From Lachnospiraceae bacterium (GTDB lineage Bacteria; Bacillota; Clostridia; Lachnospirales; Lachnospiraceae), in NCBI GenBank assembly GCA_022510665.1, contig JAFLSZ010000011.1:1-34585 (forward strand): a stretch of 34,585 nt of DNA, in the 5' to 3' direction. The translations under genes were made by a program, and so were the position numbers. The notes under the pieces are model-generated. The model made no database searches, had not been told where the DNA came from, and saw nothing but the letters and a program-made list of their open reading frames with translations. Shown piece after piece: positions 6,564 to 14,752 of the stretch. Positions within the stretch are counted from its first letter, which is position 1, and each line of letters opens with the position of its first letter.

Positions 6564-8969
6564 ATGATTAATGTAGTAAAACGGGACGGAGAGGTTGCTG
6601 ATTTTAATCTTTCTAAAATCAGCGACGCCATAACAAAGGCGTTTAAGGCGACAAACAAGTCTTATAACGATGAGATTATCAATTTGCTTGCGCTGCGTGT
6701 AACCTCTGATTTCCAGGAGAGCATAAAAGAAGGTACGGTAACGGTAGAGGATATTCAGGACAGCGTGGAGCGTGTTTTGGAACATACCGGGTATACGGAT
6801 GTGGCGAAGGCCTATATTTTGTATCGTAAAAACCGCGAAAAGATTCGTAATATGAAGTCCACCATTTTGGACTATAAAGATATTGTCAACAGTTATGTGA
6901 AAGAAGAAGACTGGCGCGTAAAGGAAAATTCCACCGTGACGTATTCCGTCGGCGGTCTGATTCTGCACAACTCCGGAGCAATTACCGCAAACTACTGGCT
7001 GTCCGAGATTTATGACGAGGAAATTGCGAACGCGCACCGTCAGGCGGATATCCATATCCATGATTTGTCCATGCTCACGGGGTATTGCGCGGGGTGGTCC
7101 TTAAAGCAGCTGATTCAGGAAGGACTTGGCGGAATTTCGGGAAAGATTACGTCTTCTCCGGCAAGGCATCTTTCTACGTTGTGTAACCAGATGGTAAATT
7201 TCCTCGGCATTATGCAGAACGAGTGGGCGGGTGCGCAGGCGTTTTCTTCCTTTGACACCTATCTTGCGCCGTTTGTCAAGGTTGATAACCTTTCTTACCG
7301 TGAGGTAAAGCAGTGCATTTCTTCCTTTGTTTACGGCGTAAATACGCCGAGCCGCTGGGGGACGCAGGCGCCGTTTTCCAATATTACTCTGGACTGGACG
7401 GTTCCGGCTGACCTTGCGAATCTTCCGTGTATTGTCGGCGGTGTGGAGCAGGATTTCTGTTACCGTGACTGTAAGAAGGAAATGGATATGGTAAACAAGG
7501 CGTTTATCGAGATTATGGTAGAGGGAGACGCAAACGGACGCGGCTTCCAGTACCCGATTCCGACCTATTCCATTACCGATGATTTTGACTGGTCGGATAC
7601 GGAAAATAACCGGCTTTTGTTTGAAATGACTTCCAAATACGGCACACCGTATTTTTCCAATTATATTAACAGCGATATGCAGCCGAGCGACGTGCGCTCC
7701 ATGTGCTGCCGTCTGCGTCTGGATTTGCGTGAACTCCGCAAGAAGACCGGCGGTTTCTTCGGCTCCGGTGAAAGCACCGGCTCCGTCGGCGTCGTTACGA
7801 TTAATATGCCGCGCATTGCTTATCTGGCTTCGGATGAACAGGACTTTTTTAAACGCCTTGACCATATGATGGATATTGCGGCACGTTCCTTAAAGGTAAA
7901 GCGGGGCATTATTACAAAGCTGTTAAACGAGGGCATGTATCCGTATACAAAGCGTTATCTCGGCACGTTTGAGAACCATTTTTCCACAATCGGTCTTGTG
8001 GGTATGAACGAAGCGGGGCTGAACGCGAAGTGGATTGGAAAGGATATGACGTCAGAGGAAACGCAGGAGTTTACAAAACGCGTGCTCAATCATATGCGGG
8101 AGCGTTTGAGTGATTATCAGGAAGAGTACGGCGATTTATATAACTTGGAGGCGACGCCGGCGGAATCGACCAGCTATCGTCTGGCAAAGCATGACAGAAA
8201 GAGGTTTCCGGACATTAAGACCGCAGGAAAGCCGGGAGATACGCCGTATTATACGAACAGCTCCCACCTTCCGGTAGATTACACCGCGGACATTTTCGAG
8301 GCGCTGGATACGCAGGACGAGTTACAGACTTTGTATACTTCCGGTACGGTATTCCACGGCTTCCTCGGCGAGAAGCTTCCGGATTGGCAGGCCGCGGCAA
8401 AGCTTGTGCGCACGGTTGCAAAAAATTACAAGCTGCCGTATTATACGCTGTCTCCGACGTATTCCATCTGTAAGACGCACGGCTATCTGACCGGCGAGCA
8501 GTTTGTCTGCCCGCACTGTGGGGAAACGGCAGAAGTATATTCGAGAATTACCGGCTATTACCGTCCGGTACAGAACTGGAACGAAGGTAAGTCGCAGGAG
8601 TACAAGAACCGTAAACTGTATGATTTAACTGCCTCCAGACAGATGGATGACAAAACGGGAGAGGCAGCGCATCAGGAGCGTATTACCTTACAGAGCGAAG
8701 TTTACGGGCAGGAGGGGAGTTCCATGCAGCCGAAAAAGGCGGACGGCATCTACCTGTTTACGACAAAGACCTGTCCGAACTGTAAGATTGCAAAGGAATT
8801 TTTAAAGGATGTGGAATATGAAACCGTAGACGCGGAAGAGGCTTTGGATATTGTAGATGAGTACGGTATTATGCAGGCGCCGACCTTGGTTGTCGTAAAC
8901 AACGGCGAAATAAAGAAGTATGTCAACGCTTCCGATATCAAGGGCTACGCGGAAAGTCTGCGTCGGTAA
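6564..8969 (+). CDS. nrdD: Anaerobic (class III) ribonucleoside-triphosphate reductase with C-terminal redoxin domain
   Basis: An 801-residue oxygen-sensitive glycyl-radical enzyme that reduces NTPs to dNTPs. The start at 6564 is chosen for AAAGGGG at 6551-6557 and because the protein then begins with the ATP-cone allosteric domain (NVVKRDGEVADFNLSKISDA). The central part is the NrdD barrel. Near the C-terminus a Cys/His zinc-type region (SICKTHGYLTG, then FVCPHCG) precedes the glycyl radical loop SRITGYYRP, with Gly664 as the probable radical residue. Beyond this core there is an added glutaredoxin/thioredoxin-like domain (about residues 727-801) with CPNC at 737-740 and a cis-Pro (QAPTLVVV). 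This suggests a built-in redoxin as reductant, as with the NrdD subgroups that use thioredoxin or NrdH-type redoxins rather than formate. The activase NrdG is not in this window. Confidence 0.95.
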   Translation: MINVVKRDGEVADFNLSKISDAITKAFKATNKSYNDEIINLLALRVTSDFQESIKEGTVTVEDIQDSVERVLEHTGYTDVAKAYILYRKNREKIRNMKSTILDYKDIVNSYVKEEDWRVKENSTVTYSVGGLILHNSGAITANYWLSEIYDEEIANAHRQADIHIHDLSMLTGYCAGWSLKQLIQEGLGGISGKITSSPARHLSTLCNQMVNFLGIMQNEWAGAQAFSSFDTYLAPFVKVDNLSYREVKQCISSFVYGVNTPSRWGTQAPFSNITLDWTVPADLANLPCIVGGVEQDFCYRDCKKEMDMVNKAFIEIMVEGDANGRGFQYPIPTYSITDDFDWSDTENNRLLFEMTSKYGTPYFSNYINSDMQPSDVRSMCCRLRLDLRELRKKTGGFFGSGESTGSVGVVTINMPRIAYLASDEQDFFKRLDHMMDIAARSLKVKRGIITKLLNEGMYPYTKRYLGTFENHFSTIGLVGMNEAGLNAKWIGKDMTSEETQEFTKRVLNHMRERLSDYQEEYGDLYNLEATPAESTSYRLAKHDRKRFPDIKTAGKPGDTPYYTNSSHLPVDYTADIFEALDTQDELQTLYTSGTVFHGFLGEKLPDWQAAAKLVRTVAKNYKLPYYTLSPTYSICKTHGYLTGEQFVCPHCGETAEVYSRITGYYRPVQNWNEGKSQEYKNRKLYDLTASRQMDDKTGEAAHQERITLQSEVYGQEGSSMQPKKADGIYLFTTKTCPNCKIAKEFLKDVEYETVDAEEALDIVDEYGIMQAPTLVVVNNGEIKKYVNASDIKGYAESLRR

Positions 8970-9003
8970 AAAAGAAATAGGAAAAATAAGAATAAAAAAG
9001 ACG

Positions 9004-9050
9004 CGCCCACGACCGAGCCGACTGTGTCACCCGGTGCGTGGGCGTAATTT
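9004..9050 (+). terminator. Hairpin after nrdD, probable terminator
   Basis: CGCCCACG (9004-9011) pairs with CGTGGGCG (9037-9044), extended by ACCG (9012-9015) with CGGT (9032-9035). The downstream tract TAATTTG is a weak U-run, so plus-strand termination may be partial. Read on the minus strand, the hairpin is followed by a six-T run. Confidence 0.5.
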
Positions 9051-9077
9051 GTACGGAAAAGTACGGGGCCGTATAAA
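9049..9077 (+). promoter_or_regulatory. Putative tcdA promoter
   Basis: TTGTAC (9049-9054), a 17-nt spacer, and TATAAA (9072-9077). It lies just after the nrdD hairpin and about 20 nt before the tcdA ATG, leaving a very short leader that still contains the AAAGGAG SD (9084-9090). Confidence 0.4.
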
Positions 9078-9097
9078 GATTCGGAAAGGAGTGTACG

Positions 9098-9880
9098 ATG
9101 CGGAAGGCTTGGGAACGGACGGCATATCTGCTTGGAGAGGAGGCGTTGGAAAACCTTTTTGAAAAGCATGTGGCATTGTTCGGCGTCGGCGGTGTCGGCG
9201 GTTATGTAGCGGAAGCGTTAGGAAGGTGCGGAATCGGGCATTTTACTCTGGTGGATAACGATACGGTGAGTGAAACAAATATTAACCGGCAGATTGTCGC
9301 GACCTATGATACGATAGGACGAAGGAAAACCGAAGTTATGGCGGAGCGCCTTCGTGCCATTCATCCCGAAGTGACAGTCGAAATACGGAACTGTTTTTTC
9401 CTTCCGGAAACGGCGGGAGAGTTTGAGTTTTCGTCATATGATTATGTGATAGACGCGGTAGATACCGTAACCGCAAAGCTCGAACTGATTGCGTGCGCCA
9501 AGGCAGCGGGAGTGCCGGTTATCAGCAGTATGGGAACCGGAAATAAGTTAGACCCGTCGCGGTTTGAGATTACGGATATTGCTAAAACAAGCGTCTGCCC
9601 GCTGGCAAAAGTAATGCGCAGGGAGTTAAAACAAAGAGGGATTACCAATGTAAAGGTGCTGTACTCGAAAGAAGAACCGATAAAACCGGTGGTTCAAAAA
9701 GAAAACGGCGTGTCGGCAGAAGAAAACGAAGGGGACGGTAAAAAAACGGCAGGAGCCGTAAAGAGAGCCAAGGCAGTGCCGGGCAGTATCGCGTTTGTTC
9801 CGTCGTCAGCGGGCCTTTTGATTGCCGCGGAAGTGGTAAAGGACTTACTGCAGTCAGACCGGAGAGAAACGGAGGGATAA
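9098..9880 (+). CDS. tcdA: tRNA threonylcarbamoyladenosine dehydratase (ThiF/E1-like)
   Basis: A 260-residue E1-like ATP-dependent enzyme that cyclises t6A37 in ANN-decoding tRNAs to ct6A. The N-terminal region RTAYLLGEEALENLFEKHVA is typical of TcdA/CsdL. It is followed by the nucleotide-binding VALFGVGGVGGYVAEALGR, the adenylation motif VDNDTVSETNINRQ and DAVDTVTAKLELI. The C-terminus (SIAFVPSSAGLLIAAEVVKD) also fits. A low-complexity charged insert near residues 199-225 (KENGVSAEENEGDGKK) is unusual but in frame. AAAGGAG lies 7 nt before the ATG. The next gene starts 2 nt after its stop, and the tcdA stop codon region overlaps that gene's SD. Confidence 0.92.
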   Translation: MRKAWERTAYLLGEEALENLFEKHVALFGVGGVGGYVAEALGRCGIGHFTLVDNDTVSETNINRQIVATYDTIGRRKTEVMAERLRAIHPEVTVEIRNCFFLPETAGEFEFSSYDYVIDAVDTVTAKLELIACAKAAGVPVISSMGTGNKLDPSRFEITDIAKTSVCPLAKVMRRELKQRGITNVKVLYSKEEPIKPVVQKENGVSAEENEGDGKKTAGAVKRAKAVPGSIAFVPSSAGLLIAAEVVKDLLQSDRRETEG

Positions 9881-9882
9881 AT

Positions 9883-12534
9883 ATGGAAAAGCGGCAGGAA
9901 AACTTATTGCGAAAAGTTATGGCGGTACTGCTTTCGGCAGTCTTGCTTATAGGGACGGTATCGGGAGCAAAGCCTTTGGAGGCGGAAGCGGCGGATTATC
10001 AACTGCCGGTTTCCGGAAACGGGTGGACGTTATCTACGGAGGGAGTGTTGACGATTGATAGTCAGGCCGGGATGGAGAGCTGGAGGTCTGCACATGAAAG
10101 AGAAGAAGATCATGGTAGTACTATACATATAAGCAAATATGCGGATGATGTAAAACAAGTTATTATCAACTCCGGTGTGACAGCCGTTACAGATTATGCG
10201 TTTTATGAATGTAATAATATGACATCTGTTACATTACCGAACGGATTGGAGACCATAGGCGATTACGCGTTTGCCCAATGTGCAAATATGGAATCCGTTA
10301 ATCTGCCGGAAGGTTTAAAAACCATAGGTGAGTATGCATTTGAGAAATGCAGTCAACTGAAAAATATTGACATACCGGAGACGGTGGAAACTATAAAAAA
10401 GTTTGCCTTTGAATCAGCAGTTGGTATTACAGAAATGAAGATACCGGACAGTGTAAATGTAATAGAAGAGGGTATATTTTCTGATATGGTGAACCTCCAA
10501 AGAGTCAGACTGTCCGGCAATATAACTAACATTCCCGACCATACATTTATGCGGTGCAAGGTATTGGAAACCGTGACGGTTTCGGATGATTTTGAAAATG
10601 CAAGCGGCGTGGTACTTCCGGAAAATATTCAGACCATAGGCACTCTGGCTTTTGGAGCCTGTAGTAAAATAAAGGAGATTACAATTCCTAAAACAGTTAC
10701 AAATATAGGAAGCAACGCATTTTACGACTGTGGAGAGTTGGAAAAAGTAATTATGCAGGGAGAGGAACCGCCGGAATGTCATAATGCCGATAAAGAGGAG
10801 TCGATATCTTACAGAGATGTGTTTTATAATTGTAGTTTCATAAAACAAAGTGAAAAAGCCATTATTGTTCCAAAGGGCTGTGCACAGAAATATAAGGCTG
10901 CATGGCCTAAGTATGAAAAATGGATTGCGGAAGAAGGAAAGGAAGATTTTTCTACCCTTCGGCTTGTCGTAACGGTTTTGGGATATGAGGAGACGGATTC
11001 CGGTAATTTGGGAGAAGTAAAACTGGAATCCGGAGAGGGTGACAAAAGCTGGAGTCCGGCTTTGTTGGCTAAGGCAGGGAAATTCATCTATGAGGTAACA
11101 GAAGAACTGCCGCTGACCGAGTATGACTGGGTAATCAATGGGAAATCTGTCTTGGATTCTCCCGTCATTCTTTCCAATGAGGGAGAGGAAATCGAGAGTA
11201 CGGTGACATTCTGCACCGTTAGATTTAAAGACGGAGAAGAACTGATAGACACAAAGTATGTAAAGCAGAATACGGCAGTAGAAGCTCCTGCGGATTCGCC
11301 GGTGAAAGACGGTTATACCTTTGCAGGCTGGGTAACGGAGGAGGACAGAAATACATCGTTTGATTTTGGACAGGAGATTACAGATGCAACAACGGTATAT
11401 GCCTCTTGGACGGAAAATCATACCCATACACCGAAGGAAGAGTGGAATAGGGACGCGGAGAATCACTGGCATGACTGCGTCGGTGAGGATGGCATCAAAT
11501 TAGGTGCGGAAGAGCATCACTTCGGAGACTGGATTGTTGATACCGAGGCAACGGAAGAAACAGAAGGTGCACGGCACAGGGAATGTACCGTCTGCCACTA
11601 CAGAGAGGACGGTACAATTCCGAAAAAGGACCATACCCATACACCGAAGGCAGAGTGGAATAAGGACGCGAATAGCCACTGGCATGACTGCGTCGGTGAA
11701 GATGGTATCAAATTAGATACGGCGGGGCACAGCTTCGGAGGCTGGATTGTTGATATCGAGGCAACGGAGGAAACGGAAGGTGCACGGCATAGGAATTGTA
11801 CCGTATGCGGATATACCGAGAACGGGACGATTCCGAAAGTTCCGAAAAAAGAGCAGCATGTTCACAGTCCGTCGGGAGCGTGGAGCAGGGACGCAAATAC
11901 CCACTGGCGTGACTGCATTCTCGGCGACGCCCGCTTAGATATGGCAGTTCACAGCTTTGGAGAAGAATGGAAATATAACGAAACCGAACACTGGAACGAA
12001 TGTTTCTGCGGAGAAAAGTCCGGACCGGTTGCTCATACCGAGGATGACGGGACGGTAACAAAAGCCCCGACATCTGTGGAAACGGGAATAATTACTTACC
12101 GCTGTACTGTCTGCGGCTATGAGATACGGACAGAGGTAATTCCGGCATCGGGAACAGGAGAAGCTCCGAAGGATAATACCGGGGAAACGCCAAAGGATAA
12201 TACAGGAGAAAATGAAAAAACACAGGAGAAGGATTCCGAACCGAAGACCGGCGGAACTGTTACCGCAGGACCGTATGCGACTCTTGGCATGGTTGCGGGT
12301 CTTGGTTATCTGCATATGTATTTTGAAGACTGTAAAAGCGGCATGACGGAGGAAAAAAAGAAAGAAATAAAAGCGCTGCTCCTCCGGTGGGCGCGCGGGG
12401 GCGGGTATTTCCGCAGAATGCTTGCGTTTGCGGCGTTTTTCCTGCTTCTGGTATATTATTACGGCATCTGTAAAAATACGATACCGGAGAGGGAGACCGG
12501 CAACATGGGCGGCAACCGGGAACCTAAACTTTGA
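9883..12534 (+). CDS. BspA-like LRR surface protein with His/Cys repeats and sortase-type C-terminus
   Basis: An 883-residue secreted and wall-linked protein. A Sec signal peptide ends near AEAAD (about residue 37). BspA-type LRRs follow (DYAFYECNNMTSVTLPNGLETIG and similar, about residues 88-310). Next comes an InlB B-repeat-like unit (VRFKDGEELIDTKYV to VYASWTEN). Then come three related modules starting HTHTPKEEWNRD, HTHTPKAEWNKD and HVHSPSGAWSRD, each with HWHDC or HWRDC and the first two with CTVC. A linker with repeated APKDNTGETPKDNTGE leads to PKTGG, an LPXTG-like sorting signal. After it are two hydrophobic stretches, the last (RRMLAFAAFFLLLVYYYG) a clear membrane segment. The last 15 or so residues are encoded by T-box-like sequence and may be a late extension. 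GGAGGG at 9871-9876 supports the start. Ligand unknown. Confidence 0.85.
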   Translation: MEKRQENLLRKVMAVLLSAVLLIGTVSGAKPLEAEAADYQLPVSGNGWTLSTEGVLTIDSQAGMESWRSAHEREEDHGSTIHISKYADDVKQVIINSGVTAVTDYAFYECNNMTSVTLPNGLETIGDYAFAQCANMESVNLPEGLKTIGEYAFEKCSQLKNIDIPETVETIKKFAFESAVGITEMKIPDSVNVIEEGIFSDMVNLQRVRLSGNITNIPDHTFMRCKVLETVTVSDDFENASGVVLPENIQTIGTLAFGACSKIKEITIPKTVTNIGSNAFYDCGELEKVIMQGEEPPECHNADKEESISYRDVFYNCSFIKQSEKAIIVPKGCAQKYKAAWPKYEKWIAEEGKEDFSTLRLVVTVLGYEETDSGNLGEVKLESGEGDKSWSPALLAKAGKFIYEVTEELPLTEYDWVINGKSVLDSPVILSNEGEEIESTVTFCTVRFKDGEELIDTKYVKQNTAVEAPADSPVKDGYTFAGWVTEEDRNTSFDFGQEITDATTVYASWTENHTHTPKEEWNRDAENHWHDCVGEDGIKLGAEEHHFGDWIVDTEATEETEGARHRECTVCHYREDGTIPKKDHTHTPKAEWNKDANSHWHDCVGEDGIKLDTAGHSFGGWIVDIEATEETEGARHRNCTVCGYTENGTIPKVPKKEQHVHSPSGAWSRDANTHWRDCILGDARLDMAVHSFGEEWKYNETEHWNECFCGEKSGPVAHTEDDGTVTKAPTSVETGIITYRCTVCGYEIRTEVIPASGTGEAPKDNTGETPKDNTGENEKTQEKDSEPKTGGTVTAGPYATLGMVAGLGYLHMYFEDCKSGMTEEKKKEIKALLLRWARGGGYFRRMLAFAAFFLLLVYYYGICKNTIPERETGNMGGNREPKL
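12486..12522 (+). repeat. T-box-like fragment inside the 3' end of the BspA-like gene
   Basis: Positions 12496-12522 match the serS T-box core at 12838-12864 with about 23 of 27 bases identical; shared blocks are ACCGGCAAC, TGGG and GGCAAC. Both copies are preceded by GAGAGG. In the gene this is read as ERETGNMGGNREPKL, then stop. No terminator hairpin or stem I is visible around it, so it is probably a relic or recombination product rather than a working leader. Confidence 0.5.
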
Positions 12535-12655
12535 TTGACGGGGGAAGACATGAAAACAGACGAAACTTCCGCGTAAAGTAATTAGGTGCGCGGGACGGAC
12601 GTTTCCGCAGAATGCCTGTGAAAAATAATATTCAAAAAAATATGCGGCAGATTAC

Positions 12656-12684
12656 TTGTATTTTGAAAGAAAGCGTGTTACAAT
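12656..12684 (+). promoter_or_regulatory. Promoter of the serS T-box leader
   Basis: TTGTAT (12656-12661), a 17-nt spacer, and TACAAT (12679-12684) with TG in extended -10 position (TGTTACAAT). The transcript would start near 12691, just before the T-box stem I. The preceding 12535-12655 has no gene or clear terminator. Confidence 0.65.
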
Positions 12685-12690
12685 AAACGA

Positions 12691-12912
12691 AATGACAATG
12701 ACGAAGGCTAAGAATTTTAATGCTTTTCAGAGAGTCTGCGGCTGGTGCGAGCAGACAGGCAGCGGATTCCCTCCACCTTCCGAGTCCGGGTGAAAGCCCG
12801 GGGAACGCCCCGTACAGCGTACACGAGAGGCCGGGAAACCGGCAACGTGGGTGGCAACGCGGAATTTCAACTCCGTCCCATGGCAGAAGCTGAGGGACGG
12901 AGTTTCTTTTTT
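12691..12912 (+). ncRNA. T-box leader (tRNA-Ser-sensing) of serS
   Basis: A T-box riboswitch binds uncharged cognate tRNA and then favours an antiterminator. Stem I features are visible: AGAGAG near 12730, and GGCTGGTGCGAGC as the distal-loop region. The T-box bulge region AACGTGGGTGGCAACGCGG (12844-12862) is a variant of the usual GGGTGGTACCGCG core. A terminator stem follows at 12869-12904. A TCC triplet within GATTCCCTCC (about 12763-12772) is a candidate Ser specifier, but its register needs a covariance fold. The gene served is serS, 155 nt after the leader terminator. Confidence 0.9.
12869..12912 (+). terminator. T-box leader terminator
   Basis: AACTCCGTCCC (12869-12879) pairs perfectly over 11 bp with GGGACGGAGTT (12894-12904), followed by a T-rich tract to 12912. 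It is mutually exclusive with the T-box antiterminator. Confidence 0.9.
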
Positions 12913-13030
12913 ATGATAGAGAATTGCTTCACAGTTCCTATCATATAAAAAATCTTCAGGTGTGCTGTACATGAACGTGTACAGGGAAACTGCCGCAAGA
13001 GTGACCGCACTCGACGCAGCTCACGGTAAG
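12908..13030 (+). repeat. Structured intergenic element, copy A (serS leader)
   Basis: Directly after the T-box terminator T-tract comes a hairpin TATGATAG...CTATCATA (12912-12945, about 14 bp with one bulge). A second hairpin CTGTACA/TGTACAG (12965-12984) follows, then a block GGGAAACTGCCGCA and CTCGACGC. The same order (T-tract, TATCATAGG-type hairpin with A-rich 3' flank, small hairpin, GGAAA-TGCCGCA, CTCGGCGC) is found at 14749-14857. It lies between terminator and coding region, so only read-through transcripts carry it. No function is known to me. Confidence 0.5.
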
Positions 13031-13065
13031 AAACGTGGAAAAGAAAATTTTTAAGGAGGAATATT

Positions 13066-14343
13066 ATGTTAGATTTAAAGTTTGTAAGAGAAAATCCGGA
13101 AATCGTAAAGCAGAACATCCGCAATAAATTTCAGGAGAACAAGCTCCCGTTGGTGGATGAGGTAATCGAACTGGACAAGCAGAGCCGTGCCGCAAAACAG
13201 GAGGCGGATCAGCTCCGTGCGGACAGAAAGCGTATTTCCAAGGAAATCGGCGGCCTGATGGCAAAGGGCTTAAAGGAAGAGGCAGAGGAAAAGAAGAAGC
13301 AGGTAGAGGAGTCCGCAGTGCGCCTTGCAGAGCTTGAAGCAAAGGAAGCCGAGCTTTCCGAAAAGGTAGTAAAGATTATGATGACGATTCCGAATATCAT
13401 CGACCCTAGCGTGCCAATCGGCAGGGACGACAGCGAAAACGTGGAAATACAGCGTTACGGTGAGCCGGTTGTGCCGGAGTTTGAGATTCCGTATCATACC
13501 GAGATTATGGAGAAGTTAAACGGAATCGACCTTGACAGCGCAAGAAAGGTAGCCGGAAACGGTTTTTACTACCTGATGGGCGATATTGCAAGACTGCATT
13601 CCGCGATTATTTCCTACGCGAGAGACTTTATGATTGACCGCGGCTTCACTTATTGTATTCCGCCGTTTATGATTCGGAGCAATGTTGTGACCGGCGTTAT
13701 GAGCTTTGCGGAAATGGATGCCATGATGTACAAGATTGAGGGCGAAGATTTGTATTTAATCGGCACCAGCGAGCATTCCATGATCGGTAAGTTTATCGAT
13801 ACGATTTTGCCGGAGGAGAACCTTCCGCAGACTCTGACCAGCTATTCTCCGTGTTTCCGTAAGGAGAAGGGCGCGCACGGCATCGAGGAGCGCGGAGTGT
13901 ACCGTATCCATCAGTTTGAAAAGCAGGAAATGATTGTTGTCTGCAAACCGGAGGAGTCTCCGATGTGGTTTGATAAGCTGTGGCAGAATACGGTAGATTT
14001 ATTCCGCTCCATGGATATTCCGGTAAGGACGTTAGAGTGCTGTTCCGGTGACCTGGCGGACCTTAAAGTGAAATCTATCGATGTGGAGGCATGGTCCCCG
14101 CGCCAGCAGAAGTATTTCGAGGTAGGAAGCTGCTCGAATCTTGGTGACGCACAGGCACGCCGTCTGAAAATCCGTGTCAACGGCGCGGACGGAAAGTACT
14201 TTGCGCATACGTTAAACAATACCGTAGTTGCTCCGCCGCGTATGTTAATCGCGTTTTTGGAAAACAACTTAAACGCGGACGGCAGCATCAATATCCCTAA
14301 GGTATTACAGCCGTATATGGGCGGAAAAGAAAAAATCGGTTGA
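13066..14343 (+). CDS. serS: Seryl-tRNA synthetase
   Basis: A 425-residue class II aminoacyl-tRNA synthetase that charges tRNA-Ser in the cytoplasm. The N-terminal long coiled-coil arm (about residues 25-110, rich in K/E/A) binds the tRNA-Ser variable arm. Motif 2 is PCFRKEKGAHGIEERGVYRIHQFEKQEM as seen in two overlapping parts, and motif 3 is APPRMLIAFLENN. Length matches the family. AAGGAGG at 13051-13057 lies 8 nt before the ATG. Expression is controlled by the upstream T-box leader. The variant motif ECCSGDLADLK in place of the common CTGDMG region marks it as a divergent bacterial serS subgroup; this is an impression rather than a phylogeny. Confidence 0.96.
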   Translation: MLDLKFVRENPEIVKQNIRNKFQENKLPLVDEVIELDKQSRAAKQEADQLRADRKRISKEIGGLMAKGLKEEAEEKKKQVEESAVRLAELEAKEAELSEKVVKIMMTIPNIIDPSVPIGRDDSENVEIQRYGEPVVPEFEIPYHTEIMEKLNGIDLDSARKVAGNGFYYLMGDIARLHSAIISYARDFMIDRGFTYCIPPFMIRSNVVTGVMSFAEMDAMMYKIEGEDLYLIGTSEHSMIGKFIDTILPEENLPQTLTSYSPCFRKEKGAHGIEERGVYRIHQFEKQEMIVVCKPEESPMWFDKLWQNTVDLFRSMDIPVRTLECCSGDLADLKVKSIDVEAWSPRQQKYFEVGSCSNLGDAQARRLKIRVNGADGKYFAHTLNNTVVAPPRMLIAFLENNLNADGSINIPKVLQPYMGGKEKIG

Positions 14344-14369
14344 AGCCGACAGGGAAGTTATGGTATTAT
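14340..14369 (+). promoter_or_regulatory. Promoter of the cobalamin operon
   Basis: TTGAAG (14340-14345, overlapping the serS stop), an 18-nt spacer, and TATTAT (14364-14369) in extended form TGGTATTAT. The predicted start is near 14377. A hairpin (arms TTCAAGGC and GCTTTGAA, about 14382-14411) sits at the 5' end of the leader before the riboswitch. No separate serS terminator with a T-run is visible. Confidence 0.5.
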
Positions 14370-14431
14370 ATCTGTAAAGGATTTCAAGGCTCTGCCGGAG
14401 CGGTGCTTTGAAGATATACAACTAAATAAAT

Positions 14432-14607
14432 AGCAGTCAGGTGTCGGAATAACCGCGTCCGCGGTTAGTTCCGGTGAAAAGGGAAACAGGTGTAAATCCT
14501 GTACGAACTCGTCACCGTAATTAGGGAGCTGAAGCCGATATATCACTGGGAAACTGGGAAGATGGCGAATGCAATGATCTTTAAGCCGGGAGACCTGCCT
14601 GAATGCT
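14432..14607 (+). ncRNA. Cobalamin riboswitch
   Basis: The cobalamin riboswitch (B12 box) signature is clear. P1 is AGCAGTCAGG (14432-14441) with CCTGAATGCT (14598-14607), one mismatch. Inside are GTTCCGGTGAAAAGGGAA, the core CAGGTGTAAATCCTG (14488-14502), GTCACCGTAATTAGGGAGC, CACTGGGAAACTGGGAAGATGG and the conserved AGCCGGGAGACCTGCC tail. It senses adenosylcobalamin or another cobalamin and would turn off the downstream importer and biosynthesis genes when B12 is plentiful. Two candidate terminators follow. Confidence 0.93.
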
Positions 14608-14660
14608 GTACGGAAACATTTGTTTCAAAACCACGAGTAACTGGTTGTACGTTTAGATTT

Positions 14661-14690
14661 GCCAAAAGCGGAGCTCTTTTTTTGGCTTTT
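14661..14690 (+). terminator. Candidate terminator 1 of the B12 leader
   Basis: GCCAAAA (14661-14667) pairs with TTTTGGC (14680-14686), followed by TTTT. The stem is A/T-rich with a short U-run. It may be the riboswitch-controlled terminator or an alternative hairpin to the one at 14719. Confidence 0.45.
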
Positions 14691-14718
14691 GTGTTGTGGG
14701 CAGATTTATTTGTGCGGA

Positions 14719-14752
14719 AACCTTTTACCAAATTTTGGGAAAAGGTTTTTTT
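14719..14752 (+). terminator. Candidate terminator 2 of the B12 leader
   Basis: AACCTTTT (14719-14726) pairs with AAAAGGTT (14740-14747), extended inward by CCAAA/TTTGG, with a seven-T tract (14746-14752). This is the better intrinsic terminator of the two and the likelier expression platform of the riboswitch. Confidence 0.7.

Noticed and set aside
7101-7865. 254-codon minus-strand open frame
   Set aside because: It lies entirely opposite conserved nrdD coding sequence and has an arginine-rich, non-protein-like composition.
10414-11472. 352-codon minus-strand open frame
   Set aside because: It is opposite the BspA-like gene, has no SD and no family resemblance; the plus-strand protein has clear domains.
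12745-12948. Short plus-strand open frame over the serS leader
   Set aside because: It spans the T-box core and terminator, which explain the sequence better.
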